Source: JBIQJD01 sp044507695 (GTDB lineage Bacteria; Bacteroidota; Ignavibacteria; Ignavibacteriales; Ignavibacteriaceae). Taken from it: 64,000 nt of DNA. The stretch is from assembly GCA_044507695.1 (NCBI GenBank), contig JBIQJD010000006.1, positions 171,581-235,580 of the forward strand, in the 5' to 3' direction. Below are positions 1-8,996 of the stretch, one piece after another. How positions within the stretch are numbered: position 1 is the first letter of the stretch; every line of letters starts with the position of its first letter. The position numbers and the translations under genes were made by a program. The notes under the pieces were generated by a model. It did no database searches, had not been told where the DNA came from, and saw only the letters and a list, made by a program, of their open reading frames with translations.

Positions 1-1229
1 CGCAACACTTCAATTGGAATTGTGCGTACATCCTGCCCATCAATTAACAGTGATCCGTCTGTAACATCATACAACCGGGGAATTAGATTTATTAGTGTTG
101 TTTTGCCTGCGCCTGTAAATCCCATAATTGCAGTAGTTGAGCCGGATGGAATGCTGAGATTTATATCTTTTAAAATATACGGCAGATTTTCAGAATATCT
201 GAATGAAACATTCTTAAATTCAATTTCTCCCCGGATTGATTTAATTGAGTAGTTTGTTTTTGGGGAATCATTAATTTCATATGGTTCAGCGTAAATTTTA
301 TTTAGCCGTTTCATGCTTGCTTCAGCCTGCTGAACAATATTTATTACCCAGCCGAAAGCAATAACCGGCCAGATAAGTATTCCGAGATAAAATATGAATG
401 CTACAATTTCACCAAGATCCATTGTTCCGTTAATAATCTTGATGCCGCCGATCCAAATTACAATTATGGTTGATAATCCGGTTACAAGAAACAGAACAGG
501 TTGTATCCAGGCCTGGATGCGCACCATGTTCATATTCTTTTTAAGATAATCTTTACTTAAATCTTTGAACTTATTTATTTCATTATCTTCACGCACATAA
601 GATTTAATTACACGTATGCCGGAGAAATTTTCCTGCGCTTTTGTTGTAAGTTCAGAAAATTTTTCCTGGATCAGCGTGAACTTTTCATGAATTATTTTGC
701 CGAGTTTATATATCAGAACTGAAAGGAGCGGAAGCGGCAGAAGAGAATATAATGTAAGGCTCCAATCAATCGAGATCATAATTGAAATTACAATTATCAG
801 CCTGATTCCTGTATCTATTGAATACATAACAGCAGGGCCGAGAAACATTCTTACAGCATTAATATCATTTGTTGCATGCGCCATTATGTTTCCGGTTGAG
901 TTATTCTGAAAATATCTCAAAGGAAGTTTTTGAATATGATTCCAGAAATCATAGCGCATATCGTATTCAATTTCACGGGATACAACAATGATTGTTTGCC
1001 GGATGAAAAATCTGAATATACCTGAGACAAGCGAGAAAACAACTATTAAGGCAGCATAATACAGAAGTGTTTCTGTTGATGTGTGTACCTGAAGTTCATT
1101 TATTGCATCTTTTGTAAGAAGGGGAATATAAACCGCAGCTGCATTTGAAAGGAGAATGAATAATAATCCCCACAAAAGTTTGGATTTATATTTTACAAAA
1201 TATTTTTTAAGTGAGTAAAGATTCCGCAT
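1..1229 (-). CDS. ABC transporter, fused permease/ATPase (3' end missing)
   Basis: Half-size exporter of the MsbA/ABCB type, likely moving lipid, drug or peptide across the inner membrane as a dimer. The visible ~409 residues start MRNLYSLKKYFVKYKSKL, a typical beginning for this family. They contain about six hydrophobic segments (residues ~15-290) and then the nucleotide-binding domain with Walker A GFTGAGKTT at residues 370-378. The signature LSGGQ and Walker B lie beyond base 1 and cannot be seen. The start codon at 1229 follows directly on a T-run and hairpin, with no clear ribosome-binding site. Substrate unknown. Family call is secure. Confidence 0.9.
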   Translation of the reverse strand, partial: MRNLYSLKKYFVKYKSKLLWGLLFILLSNAAAVYIPLLTKDAINELQVHTSTETLLYYAALIVVFSLVSGIFRFFIRQTIIVVSREIEYDMRYDFWNHIQKLPLRYFQNNSTGNIMAHATNDINAVRMFLGPAVMYSIDTGIRLIIVISIMISIDWSLTLYSLLPLPLLSVLIYKLGKIIHEKFTLIQEKFSELTTKAQENFSGIRVIKSYVREDNEINKFKDLSKDYLKKNMNMVRIQAWIQPVLFLVTGLSTIIVIWIGGIKIINGTMDLGEIVAFIFYLGILIWPVIAFGWVINIVQQAEASMKRLNKIYAEPYEINDSPKTNYSIKSIRGEIEFKNVSFRYSENLPYILKDINLSIPSGSTTAIMGFTGAGKTTLINLIPRLYDVTDGSLLIDGQDVRTIPIEVL

Positions 1230-1233
1230 AAAC

Positions 1234-1264
1234 AAAAAAACTCAGATAAATTGCGGCTGAGTTT
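1234..1264 (-). terminator. Hairpin plus T-run just before the ABC transporter start
   Basis: Arms AAACTCAG (1238-1245) and CTGAGTTT (1257-1264) form an 8-bp stem with an 11-nt loop. On the minus strand the stem runs into seven T residues that end five bases before the ABC transporter ATG. It could be a second terminator for serS or an attenuator in the transporter leader. Confidence 0.6.
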
Positions 1265-1294
1265 AGTTAATAAAAATGAGAAAATTAACCGAGT

Positions 1295-1323
1295 AAAAAA
1301 TTGAGGAGGAACAAACTCCTCCT
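1295..1323 (-). terminator. Rho-independent terminator after serS
   Basis: Minus-strand stem AGGAGGA/TCCTCCT (1317-1323 with 1304-1310), 6-nt loop, followed after CA by a run of six T. It lies eight bases past the serS stop codon. Confidence 0.75.
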
Positions 1324-1330
1324 TCTGCAA

Positions 1331-2611
1331 TTATTCTATTACTTTAAAGCCGGTATATTTTTGAAGCACTTCCGGAACAATAATTTTTCCTTCCGGTGTC
1401 TGATAATTTTCCAATATAGAAACCATCAATCTGCTTGTTGCAAGTCCTGATCCGTTTAAAGTATGAACAAACTCAGGTTTTTTGGTTTGTTCATTTCTGT
1501 ACCTGATATTTGCACGCCTTGCCTGGAAATTTTCAAAGTTGCTGCATGAAGAAGCTTCAAGCCAGCGGTTTTCGGCAGGAGACCATGTTTCAATATCATA
1601 ACACTTTGCCGCAGAAAAGCTCAAATCACCTGTGCACAGCAGTAAAATTCTGTAAGGAATTTTTAATGCTTTAAGAATATCTTCAGCATCATTAACAAGC
1701 GCTTCAAGTTCATCATATGAAGTTTCAGGTTTTACAAATTTAACCATCTCAACTTTATTAAACTGATGAACGCGCAAAAATCCTTTTGATTCTTTGCCGT
1801 AAGAACCGGCCTCACGCCTGAAGCATGCTGAGTATCCAACAAATTTAACAGGAAGACTGCTTTCATTCAGAATTTCATTCCTGTAATAATTTGTAATTGG
1901 TACTTCTGCAGTTGGAACAGGGAAGAGACCGTCTTTATCAATACTGTACATATCTTCTTCCATCTTTGGAAGCTGTCCTGTTCCTTTCATTGAATCTCTG
2001 TTGACAAGAAAAGGAGGAAAAATTTCCTGATATCCATGATGCTGAAGATGATAATCAAGCATGAAATTAATTAATGATCTTTCAAGTGTAGCTCCTTTTC
2101 CAACATAAACCGGAAAACCGGAGCCAGAGATTTTTGCGCCTCTTTCAAAATCAAGAATGTTCAGCTTCTTTCCAAGTTCAATATGATCAAACAGTTTACC
2201 GTTTTCATATTTAAATGAAAAACCATCCGGCACCCATTGCCTAACCTCAACATTATCTTCTGCACTTTTGCCAACAGGAACAGATGAGTGAGGTATATTG
2301 GGAATGTACATCAGGATTTCATCAAGTTCATCTTCAACAGTTTTTAATTGTGAATCGAGATGAGTTATTTCATCGGACACTCTTTTCATTTCAGCAAGAA
2401 CAGAGGTTACATCCTGACCTGCTTTTTTCATCTGTGGAATTTGAGAAGAAACCACGTTCCGTTTTGATTTCAATTCATCTGTCTGAACGATAAGTTCTCT
2501 TCTTTGTTCATCAAGTTTCAGAATTTCATCTACCCTGCTTTTTTCATTCTTGTTTTCAATCCCCTTTTTAACTGTTTCGGGATTTTCACGAATAAATTTC
2601 AAATCTAACAT
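1331..2611 (-). CDS. serS: Seryl-tRNA synthetase
   Basis: Charges tRNA-Ser with serine in the cytoplasm (class II aminoacyl-tRNA synthetase). 426 residues, the usual length. The N-terminal ~110 residues form the charged coiled-coil arm that reads the tRNA long variable arm. The catalytic domain shows motif 2 around FRREAGSYGKESKG with the downstream RVHQF, and motif 3 NGSGLATSRLMVSILEN near the C-terminus. The start MLDLKFIRENPE is the standard one for the family and is preceded on the minus strand by ACGGAG. It sits 57 bases downstream of leuS and may share its transcript. Confidence 0.97.
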   Translation of the reverse strand: MLDLKFIRENPETVKKGIENKNEKSRVDEILKLDEQRRELIVQTDELKSKRNVVSSQIPQMKKAGQDVTSVLAEMKRVSDEITHLDSQLKTVEDELDEILMYIPNIPHSSVPVGKSAEDNVEVRQWVPDGFSFKYENGKLFDHIELGKKLNILDFERGAKISGSGFPVYVGKGATLERSLINFMLDYHLQHHGYQEIFPPFLVNRDSMKGTGQLPKMEEDMYSIDKDGLFPVPTAEVPITNYYRNEILNESSLPVKFVGYSACFRREAGSYGKESKGFLRVHQFNKVEMVKFVKPETSYDELEALVNDAEDILKALKIPYRILLLCTGDLSFSAAKCYDIETWSPAENRWLEASSCSNFENFQARRANIRYRNEQTKKPEFVHTLNGSGLATSRLMVSILENYQTPEGKIIVPEVLQKYTGFKVIE

Positions 2612-2631
2612 TAACTTATTTTCTCCGTTAA

Positions 2632-2654
2632 TTATCCGTTGAATTCACGGATAA
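2632..2654 (-). other. Hairpin between leuS and serS
   Basis: Perfect 8-bp stem TTATCCGT/ACGGATAA with a 7-nt loop in the 57-bp gap between the two synthetase genes. No T-run follows on the minus strand, so it is more likely a processing or stability hairpin than a terminator. The serS ribosome-binding site ACGGAG follows directly. Confidence 0.45.
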
Positions 2655-2668
2655 AATTTTCATTAATT

Positions 2669-5125
2669 TTATTTTACAACGATGTTATAAATTTTATTCT
2701 TAACAAATATTTCTTTTACGATCGTTTTACCTTCAATGTGTTTTGTAACCTTATCACTTTTAAGCAGGAGAGATTTTACAAATTCCTGATCACTATTTGC
2801 TGCAGCCTGAATTGTATCTCTCAATTTTCCATTTACCTGGATTGCAATATTTACAGTCTCTTTTATGAGCGCTTTTTCATCAACTGTGTACCATACAGGA
2901 TTTTCAAATAATGTTTCGGTATTTCCTGCAAGCTGCCAGCATTCTTCTCCAAGATGAGGAGCAACAGGAGCGAGCATAACAGCAAATCTATTTAAAACAA
3001 ATTTCTGAATTTCAGGTGAACATTTTTCAATATTTTTATTCACTTCATTCAGCAGTTCCATCAACGCTGCAATTGCGGTGTTAAATCTGAAGTTATTAAT
3101 CTCTTCTTCATATTTGTTAAGAGATTCATTTACTTTTTTATAGAGAGACTTTTCCTCAGCAGATAATTTATCTATATCATATTTATCGGCGGGATTTTCA
3201 TTTTTAACAGTTTCAGATAATCTGCTGAATAAATCATATGTGCGCTGAACAAATCTATCTGTTCCTGCAATGCCTTTATCGCTCCAATCTCCTCCTTGTT
3301 CATACGGTCCCATGAACATCAGGTACAAACGGAAAACATCAGATCCATACTCCTTTGTGAACTCATCAGGATTTACAACATTGCCTTTTGATTTAGACAT
3401 TTTTGCACCCTGGTTTGTAATTGTTCCCTGGTGAATCAGATTTTGAAACGGTTCATCAGAAGATGCATAACCAATATCTCTTAAAAACTTATGAATAAAT
3501 CTTGCATAAAGTAAGTGCATAGTTGCATGTTCAGCACCGCCAACATACATATCAACCGGAATCCATTTCTCTGCAAGTGTTTTATCAAACGGCTGATTAT
3601 CAATATGCGGATTAAGATAGCGGAAATAATACCATGATGAATCAACAAACGTATCCATCGTATCGGGATCGCGCTTAGCATCACTTCCGCATTTGGGACA
3701 ATTAACATTTATAAAATCTTTATTCGTTGTTAAAGGTGATTCCCCCGCCGGTTTAAATTCAACTTCATAGGGAAGCTTAACGGGAAGAGCTTTTTCTTCA
3801 ACCGGAACTTCACCGCACTGCGGGCAGTGAATAATCGGAATTGGGGTTCCCCAATATCTCTGCCGGGAAATCAGCCAATCTCTTAACCGGTAGTTAACCT
3901 TTTTCTTTCCTATTCCTTTTTCTTCCAGCCATTCAATAATTTTTTTCTTTGCATCTTCAACATATAATCCGTTAAGGAAATCACTGTTTATTGCAGGCCC
4001 ATCTTCAGTATATGCTTTGCCGTTAAAATCTGCCGGCGGCTGAACTGTTCTTACAATTGGCAGATTAAATTTTTCCGCAAATTCCCAATCGCGTTCATCC
4101 TGCCCGGGAACAGCCATTATTGCGCCTGTGCCGTATGTTGTTAAAACATAATCTGCAATCCATACCGGAATTTTTTTACCGTTAACAGGATTTATTGCAA
4201 AGGCTCCGGTGTTAACGCCTGTTTTTTCTTTAATAGTAGATGTTCTGTCAATTTCAGTCATTGATTTTATAGAATCACGGTAATCACTAATCGCTGATTT
4301 AAATTCATCTGTAGTTATTTCATCTACCAGAGAATGTTCCGGAGCCAGAACCATATACGTTGCGCCGAATAAAGTATCAGGCCTTGTGGTGAAAACTTTT
4401 ATCTCCCTATTACTACCATCAATCTTAAAAGAAATTTCTGCGCCTGTGCTTTTGCCGATCCAGTTTCTCTGCATCAGCTTTGTTTTTTCCGGCCAGTTGA
4501 TTGTATCCAAACCGCTTAATAATTCTTCTGCGTAATCTGTAATTTTAAAAAACCATTGGGTAAGATTTTTCTGAATTACAACCGCACCGCACCTTTCACA
4601 AGTTCCGTCTGCCTGAACCTGTTCATTTGCTAAAACCGTTTGATCATTCGGACACCAGTTAACAGGTGCGTTTTTTCTGTACGCTAATCCTTTTTTATAA
4701 AGTTCTAAAAACAGCCACTGATTCCATTTATAATATTCAGGTACGCATGTCATCAATTCTGCATTCCAATCATACATACAGCCGATGCGTTTAAGCTGTG
4801 TACGAATGTCATCAATGTTTTTCATCGTACTGTCTTGCGGATGTATACCGGTTTTTATTGCATAATTTTCAGCCGGAAGCCCAAAAGCATCATAGCCCAT
4901 CGGCTCAAAAACATTATAACCTTTAAGTTTTTTAAATCTTGCCCAGGTGTCTGTTGGTCCGTAATTATACCAATGCCCGCAGTGTAGTTTCGCACCAGAC
5001 GGATATATGAACATCACAAGGCAGTATAATTTATTTTCAGTTGAGTTGAAATCAGTTTTGTAAACCTTATTTTCTTCCCAGTATTTTTGCCATTTGGATT
5101 CTATTTCATTAGCCGGATATCTCAT
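2669..5125 (-). CDS. leuS: Leucyl-tRNA synthetase
   Basis: Charges tRNA-Leu (class I synthetase, cytoplasmic). 818 residues, near the usual length for bacterial LeuRS. The HIGH motif appears as HCGH (residues 48-51) in the context YPSGAKLHCGHWYNYGPTD, the form I associate with Bacteroidota/Chlorobiota enzymes. A zinc-binding module has CPND plus CERCG near residues 155-180. The CP1 editing domain shows TTRPDTLFGATYMVLAPEH, and KMSKS lies at about residues 573-577 (GAKMSKSKGNVVNP). The C-terminal anticodon and tRNA-binding parts are present. A promoter-like pair lies 40-70 bp upstream. Confidence 0.97.
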   Translation of the reverse strand: MRYPANEIESKWQKYWEENKVYKTDFNSTENKLYCLVMFIYPSGAKLHCGHWYNYGPTDTWARFKKLKGYNVFEPMGYDAFGLPAENYAIKTGIHPQDSTMKNIDDIRTQLKRIGCMYDWNAELMTCVPEYYKWNQWLFLELYKKGLAYRKNAPVNWCPNDQTVLANEQVQADGTCERCGAVVIQKNLTQWFFKITDYAEELLSGLDTINWPEKTKLMQRNWIGKSTGAEISFKIDGSNREIKVFTTRPDTLFGATYMVLAPEHSLVDEITTDEFKSAISDYRDSIKSMTEIDRTSTIKEKTGVNTGAFAINPVNGKKIPVWIADYVLTTYGTGAIMAVPGQDERDWEFAEKFNLPIVRTVQPPADFNGKAYTEDGPAINSDFLNGLYVEDAKKKIIEWLEEKGIGKKKVNYRLRDWLISRQRYWGTPIPIIHCPQCGEVPVEEKALPVKLPYEVEFKPAGESPLTTNKDFINVNCPKCGSDAKRDPDTMDTFVDSSWYYFRYLNPHIDNQPFDKTLAEKWIPVDMYVGGAEHATMHLLYARFIHKFLRDIGYASSDEPFQNLIHQGTITNQGAKMSKSKGNVVNPDEFTKEYGSDVFRLYLMFMGPYEQGGDWSDKGIAGTDRFVQRTYDLFSRLSETVKNENPADKYDIDKLSAEEKSLYKKVNESLNKYEEEINNFRFNTAIAALMELLNEVNKNIEKCSPEIQKFVLNRFAVMLAPVAPHLGEECWQLAGNTETLFENPVWYTVDEKALIKETVNIAIQVNGKLRDTIQAAANSDQEFVKSLLLKSDKVTKHIEGKTIVKEIFVKNKIYNIVVK

Positions 5126-5166
5126 ATCTCAATTCAATAGTTGTAAAAAGAAATTAAAAGTGAGCG

Positions 5167-5196
5167 CAAATTTACCCAAATCGGCAGGCAATTCAA
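5167..5196 (-). promoter_or_regulatory. Bacteroidota-type promoter for leuS
   Basis: Minus strand: TTTG ending at 5194, a 19-nt spacer, then TAAATTTG (5174-5167). This fits the TTG-N19/20-TAnnTTTG form known for the Bacteroidota primary sigma factor and lies about 40 bp upstream of the leuS ATG. Confidence 0.6.
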
Positions 5197-5350
5197 ATTT
5201 TAACGTGAAAGTAAAAGACGGGTAATTTTAAAAGGTAATTTTATGCAGAAGAATTATCAATAAGTATAATTTCATTGTAGATGAACAAATTTTGAAAAGT
5301 TTTTTTAATACAATTTTTATTGTTAAAAACATTTGCGGCTGAATTATTTA

Positions 5351-5358
5351 TATATTTG
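5351..5358 (+). promoter_or_regulatory. Possible -7 element for lysA
   Basis: TATATTTG matches TAnnTTTG and lies 31 bp before the lysA ATG. No TTG is found at the proper 19-20 nt distance, so the assignment is weaker than for leuS or rplU. The ribosome-binding site GGAG follows at about 5377. Confidence 0.4.
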
Positions 5359-5389
5359 CAAACCAAAATCAATCACGGAGTTTTATTAA

Positions 5390-6649
5390 ATGGCATCTCA
5401 GTTTATTTACAGAAATGATGAACTTTATTGTGAACAAGTTAAAATTGAAGATATAATAAACAAGGTTGGTTCGCCTGTTTATATTTACAGTAAGAAAGCC
5501 GTGCTTGATGCCTATCGTAATTTTGAAGCTGCGTTTGCCGGGATTGATCATCTCGTTTGTTATTCAATGAAAGCTAATTCAAATTTAACAATTGCTAAAA
5601 TGCTTGTTAATGAAGGATGCGGATTGGATTGTTACTCCGGCGGTGAATTTTATAAAGCATTAAAAACCGAAATCGATCCGAAGAAAATTGTTTTTGCCGG
5701 AGTTGGAAAAACTGAAGAAGAAATCCGTATGGTTCTGGAACATGATGTGCTTATGCTTAAAGCTGAATCCCGCAGCGAGATGAAAAAGATTAATGAAATT
5801 GCAGGTCAGTTAGGTAAAAAAGCAAATATTGGTATCAGAATAAATCCGGATGTTGATCCTAAAACTCATCCTTATATTTCAACAGGTTTATCAGAAAATA
5901 AATTCGGTATTGATTCTTCACTCGCCTTTGATGCTTTCAACCTCGCTCAATCTTTACCAAATTTAAATATAGTAGGACTTGATACTCACATCGGTTCTCA
6001 GATTACGGATATTGAGCCGTTCATTGAAACTGCTGTGAGACTTGCGGTAATGACTCTTGAATTAAAGCAGGCGGGATTCAACATTGAACATCTTGATATT
6101 GGCGGTGGATTGGGAATAACATACAAGGATGAAAAAATTTCCACACCAAAAGAGTTTGCAGATGCATTAATTTCTAAATTGAAAATTACCAACTGCAAAA
6201 TTATTCTTGAACCGGGAAGATATTTTGTGGGAAATGCCGGAATTATGGTTACAAAAGTTTTGTATACAAAAAAACACAAGCAGAAAAATTTTCTTATTGT
6301 AGATGCCGGAATGAATGATCTTATACGCCCCAGCCTGTATGATGCTTATCATAAAATCCAATGTGTAAAATTAAAGAAAGAACCATCGATCATTGCTGAC
6401 ATTGTTGGGCCTGTTTGTGAATCAAGTGATTTCTTTGCGCGGAACAGGGAAATATGTAACTGCAAACAAGGTGATTTGCTGGCTGTTATGTCTGCGGGTG
6501 CTTACACTTCTGTTATGGCATCAAATTATAATTCAAGATTAAGACTTCCCGAAATAATAGTAGACAAAGATAAATTTTATGTTGCGCGTGAAAGAGAAAG
6601 CTTTGAAGATCTGATAAGAAATGAAAGAATAGTTGATGAAATTATCTGA
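5390..6649 (+). CDS. lysA: Diaminopimelate decarboxylase
   Basis: PLP-dependent fold-type III enzyme that decarboxylates meso-diaminopimelate to L-lysine, the last step of lysine synthesis. 419 residues, normal length. The PLP lysine is K61 in YSMKANSN. Other family motifs are HIGSQITD, LDIGGGLGITY (phosphate-binding glycines), EPGRYFVGNAG, GPVCESSDFF with the catalytic cysteine, and GAYTSVMASNYN. The start follows CACGGAG. It stands alone, 223 bp upstream of the GntR gene. A DAP-dehydrogenase-like gene follows within 1 kb, so a link through lysine or DAP is possible but unproven. Confidence 0.96.
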   Translation: MASQFIYRNDELYCEQVKIEDIINKVGSPVYIYSKKAVLDAYRNFEAAFAGIDHLVCYSMKANSNLTIAKMLVNEGCGLDCYSGGEFYKALKTEIDPKKIVFAGVGKTEEEIRMVLEHDVLMLKAESRSEMKKINEIAGQLGKKANIGIRINPDVDPKTHPYISTGLSENKFGIDSSLAFDAFNLAQSLPNLNIVGLDTHIGSQITDIEPFIETAVRLAVMTLELKQAGFNIEHLDIGGGLGITYKDEKISTPKEFADALISKLKITNCKIILEPGRYFVGNAGIMVTKVLYTKKHKQKNFLIVDAGMNDLIRPSLYDAYHKIQCVKLKKEPSIIADIVGPVCESSDFFARNREICNCKQGDLLAVMSAGAYTSVMASNYNSRLRLPEIIVDKDKFYVARERESFEDLIRNERIVDEII

Positions 6650-6830
6650 CCTGACTTTTTCTATTATAATTAATCTAATAGGATTTTAGTAAGTATATTA
6701 TTTTGAAGTGAAACTTTTTTAAGTTTCTGATTATACCGGATCTTAGCACATCATTATCGCGAATCCCGCCGATGCACTAACTTATATAGAATATCAATTT
6801 TGTTTTCTGAAAAAACTGTTATAAGTTTCG

Positions 6831-6856
6831 AATGTATATTGTATACATTATACAGT
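6831..6856. promoter_or_regulatory. Palindromic operator upstream of the GntR gene
   Basis: A 26-bp imperfect palindrome centred on the self-complementary GTATAC (6841-6846); 8 of the 10 flanking positions on each side match. It lies 16 bp before the regulator ATG, just ahead of the ribosome-binding site GAAAGGGGAA. TTGTATACA-like sites are typical for the FCD branch of GntR regulators, so autoregulation is likely. Confidence 0.65.
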
Positions 6857-6872
6857 ATCTGAAAGGGGAATA

Positions 6873-7559
6873 ATGATTCAGCAGCATGAAAAAAACTTAC
6901 TTGCCTTAGACCCGGGGGAATTAAAACCACTCAGAGAAAGAATTGCACAATCCATTCGTGATGCGATAATTACAGGAAAATTAAAACCGGCAGAAAGACT
7001 TCTTGAACCAGAAGTGGCAGGTAATCTTGGAATCAGCCGGACCCCTCTGCGTGAAGCTTTTCTGCAGCTTGAGAAAGAAGGATTCTTAAAAGTTTTACCG
7101 CGTAAAGGAGCAGTTGTTACCGAGCTGTCTCTTAAAGATGCCGAAGAAACATATCTTATAAAATCTACACTTGAAGTTCTGGCTGGTAAACTTGTCGCTA
7201 AAAATATATCTGCTTCAGTATTAACCCAACTGAAATATTTAAACAATAAAATGCGCAGAATTGCTGGGTCAGAAAAAAAAGATTATAAGCAGTTTTTAGA
7301 ATTGAATGCACAATTTCATAAACTGGTTTATCAGGCATCAGGCAGTGAAAAATTGTGCAGAATTATTGAACTATTCAGAAATCAGACATTAAGATATAAT
7401 TATATTTATTTATCCATCCTTTCACACTTCAAATCATCAGTTGATGAACATGATAAACTGATTAAGCAGCTTGAATTAAAAAACAGTGCCGGTGTTGAAA
7501 GAGTAATCAAGCAGCATTCCGGTGCTGCCTGCAAATCTTTATATGAATATTTAAAATGA
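6873..7559 (+). CDS. GntR-family (FCD) transcriptional regulator
   Basis: DNA-binding regulator of 228 residues. Residues ~15-80 form the winged helix-turn-helix, with the GntR pattern RERIAQSIRDAIITGKL and GISRTPLREAFLQLEKEG. Residues ~90-220 form the all-helical FCD ligand domain, in which the metal/effector residues would lie around LNAQFHKLVYQASG and HDKLIKQLE. FCD regulators usually sense a small acid or amino-acid metabolite of the genes they control. It is first in a same-strand run with the dehydrogenase, PLP and aminomutase genes (38 bp gap) and carries its own palindromic operator. It probably controls the whole run. Confidence 0.92.
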   Translation: MIQQHEKNLLALDPGELKPLRERIAQSIRDAIITGKLKPAERLLEPEVAGNLGISRTPLREAFLQLEKEGFLKVLPRKGAVVTELSLKDAEETYLIKSTLEVLAGKLVAKNISASVLTQLKYLNNKMRRIAGSEKKDYKQFLELNAQFHKLVYQASGSEKLCRIIELFRNQTLRYNYIYLSILSHFKSSVDEHDKLIKQLELKNSAGVERVIKQHSGAACKSLYEYLK

Positions 7560-7597
7560 GATTAACAGGTTAATCCAAAAAAATTTATGGGGAATAA

Positions 7598-8515
7598 ATG
7601 GGAAAAATTAAAGTTGCAGTTGTTGGTTACGGCAATGTAGGTTCCTGCGCAGTTGAAGCAGTTTTGCAGGAACCTGATATGGAACTGACCGGTGTTGTAG
7701 AATTAGCTGATCTTGGAAAACGTAAATCCACTAATGGAAAATGCTCCAGACTGCCGGATGTAAAGTTTGCCAAAGATATTTCAGAAATTAAAGATGTTGA
7801 CGTTGCCATAGTTAGCTGCCCTTCACGTTCGGTTAAGGCAACCGTTTCGCGGATACTTCAAATGGGGATAAATACAGTTGACAGCTTTGATGTTCACCCG
7901 GAAATTCCTTCGATGCGCAGAGAGCTTAATGCAGTAGCAAAAGCTTTCAACGTGGTTTCAATTATCTCCGCAGGCTGGGATCCGGGAATTGATTCGGTTA
8001 TCAGGGGCTGGTTTACTGTTATGGCTCCGAAAGGAATAACCCACACCAATTATGGTCCGGGAATGTCTATGGGACATACTTGCGCGGTAAAATCTATCAA
8101 TGGTGTGAAAGACGCCCTTTCAATTACTGTTCCCGCAGGAATGGGCATTCACCGCCGCATGGTTTATGTGGAGCTTGAACCAGGCGCAGATTTTCATCAG
8201 ATAGAGCAGGCAATCAAGCATGATCCATATTTTATAGAAGACCGAACCTACGTCTATGAAGTTGCGGATGTTAATAATCTGATTGATGTTGGTCATGGGG
8301 TTTTAATGGAACGCAGGGGAGTATCGGGAATTTCTCACAACCAGCAGATGAGATTTGAAATGAGAATTAATAACCCTGCCGTTACTTCACAGGTAATGGT
8401 TTCCGCTGCCAGGGCTGCTATACATCAAAAACCCGGCTGCTATACAATGATCGAAATTCCGGTTATAGATTTCCTATCTGGTGAAGTTGAAGATTTTGTA
8501 ACAAAATTAGTTTAA
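7598..8515 (+). CDS. Diaminopimelate-dehydrogenase-like amino acid dehydrogenase
   Basis: 305-residue NAD(P)-dependent dehydrogenase of the meso-DAP dehydrogenase (Ddh) type. The N-terminal Rossmann motif is GYGNVG (residues 10-15). VDSFDVHPEIP, SAGWDPGIDSV and YGPGMSMGHTCAVKSI match remembered Ddh sequences, as does the C-terminal part ending in TMIEIPVIDFLSG. Ddh oxidatively deaminates the D-centre of DAP. Here the gene lies inside a B12-aminomutase gene run, where a dehydrogenase normally oxidises the diamino acid made by the mutase. I therefore infer a related diamino acid as substrate. True DAP dehydrogenase activity, with lysA nearby, remains possible. Confidence 0.75.
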   Translation: MGKIKVAVVGYGNVGSCAVEAVLQEPDMELTGVVELADLGKRKSTNGKCSRLPDVKFAKDISEIKDVDVAIVSCPSRSVKATVSRILQMGINTVDSFDVHPEIPSMRRELNAVAKAFNVVSIISAGWDPGIDSVIRGWFTVMAPKGITHTNYGPGMSMGHTCAVKSINGVKDALSITVPAGMGIHRRMVYVELEPGADFHQIEQAIKHDPYFIEDRTYVYEVADVNNLIDVGHGVLMERRGVSGISHNQQMRFEMRINNPAVTSQVMVSAARAAIHQKPGCYTMIEIPVIDFLSGEVEDFVTKLV

Positions 8516-8520
8516 ACATC

Positions 8521-8961
8521 ATGAGCGATCCTTACGAAAAAAAACTGGTGAACTTAAATTTTTACCACAGCAAATCTGAAATAAAAGCAAAAATAATTGT
8601 TGTGCTTGATGGTAAACTTGAAAACCGCGGACTTAATCTCATCCATCCAATCTCAAGGGTTTTTCCTGAAAAATCAATAATAGAATTAATTGCTACAGAT
8701 GATAAAGAAGCTGCGCCGGGCAAAGTGGTAGATAATATTGCTTACGTTGGTTTTGCAGAACTGCAGAACGGCGGTGTTCTGCTTTCCAAGGATGAAATTT
8801 ATTGGAACGGAAAATATCTGGGCAGTATTATCGGTTTTGATGATACTCATATGCCGAATCATCAGAATACAATTATAAATGTTAAAAAAAGAGTAAGCGG
8901 AAAAAAACTGGGCATGAAGATAGGTGATGAAATAATTATAAAAGGATTTATTAAAAAATAA
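8521..8961 (+). CDS. Conserved-looking small protein of unknown function
   Basis: 146 residues, soluble, no signal peptide or membrane segment. It begins five bases after the dehydrogenase stop, so the two are probably co-translated. Visible stretches include EKSIIELIATDDKEAAPGKV, NIAYVGFAELQNGGVLL and GFDDTHMPNHQNTIINVKK; the last part has H/N residues that could bind a metal or substrate. By position it could correspond to the small OrtA-type partner seen in ornithine-degradation clusters, but I do not see sequence support for that. Function not recognised. Confidence 0.7.
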   Translation: MSDPYEKKLVNLNFYHSKSEIKAKIIVVLDGKLENRGLNLIHPISRVFPEKSIIELIATDDKEAAPGKVVDNIAYVGFAELQNGGVLLSKDEIYWNGKYLGSIIGFDDTHMPNHQNTIINVKKRVSGKKLGMKIGDEIIIKGFIKK

Positions 8962-8996
8962 AATAATTCAGAACAAATCTTAAAAAGGAAAAAATA

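Noticed and set aside
1..252. Plus-strand frame at the window edge
   Set aside because: Antisense to the ABC transporter, whose Walker A is read on the minus strand.
6760..6782. GAATCCCGCC stretch resembling the T arm of a tRNA
   Set aside because: No acceptor stem, anticodon arm or CCA-side pairing can be built around it.
7598..8515. Assignment as 2,4-diaminopentanoate dehydrogenase (Ord) or Kdd
   Set aside because: The sequence matches the Ddh pattern (AGWDPG, YGPGMSMGH) rather than the DapB-like Ord fold I recall, so the specific name was not used.
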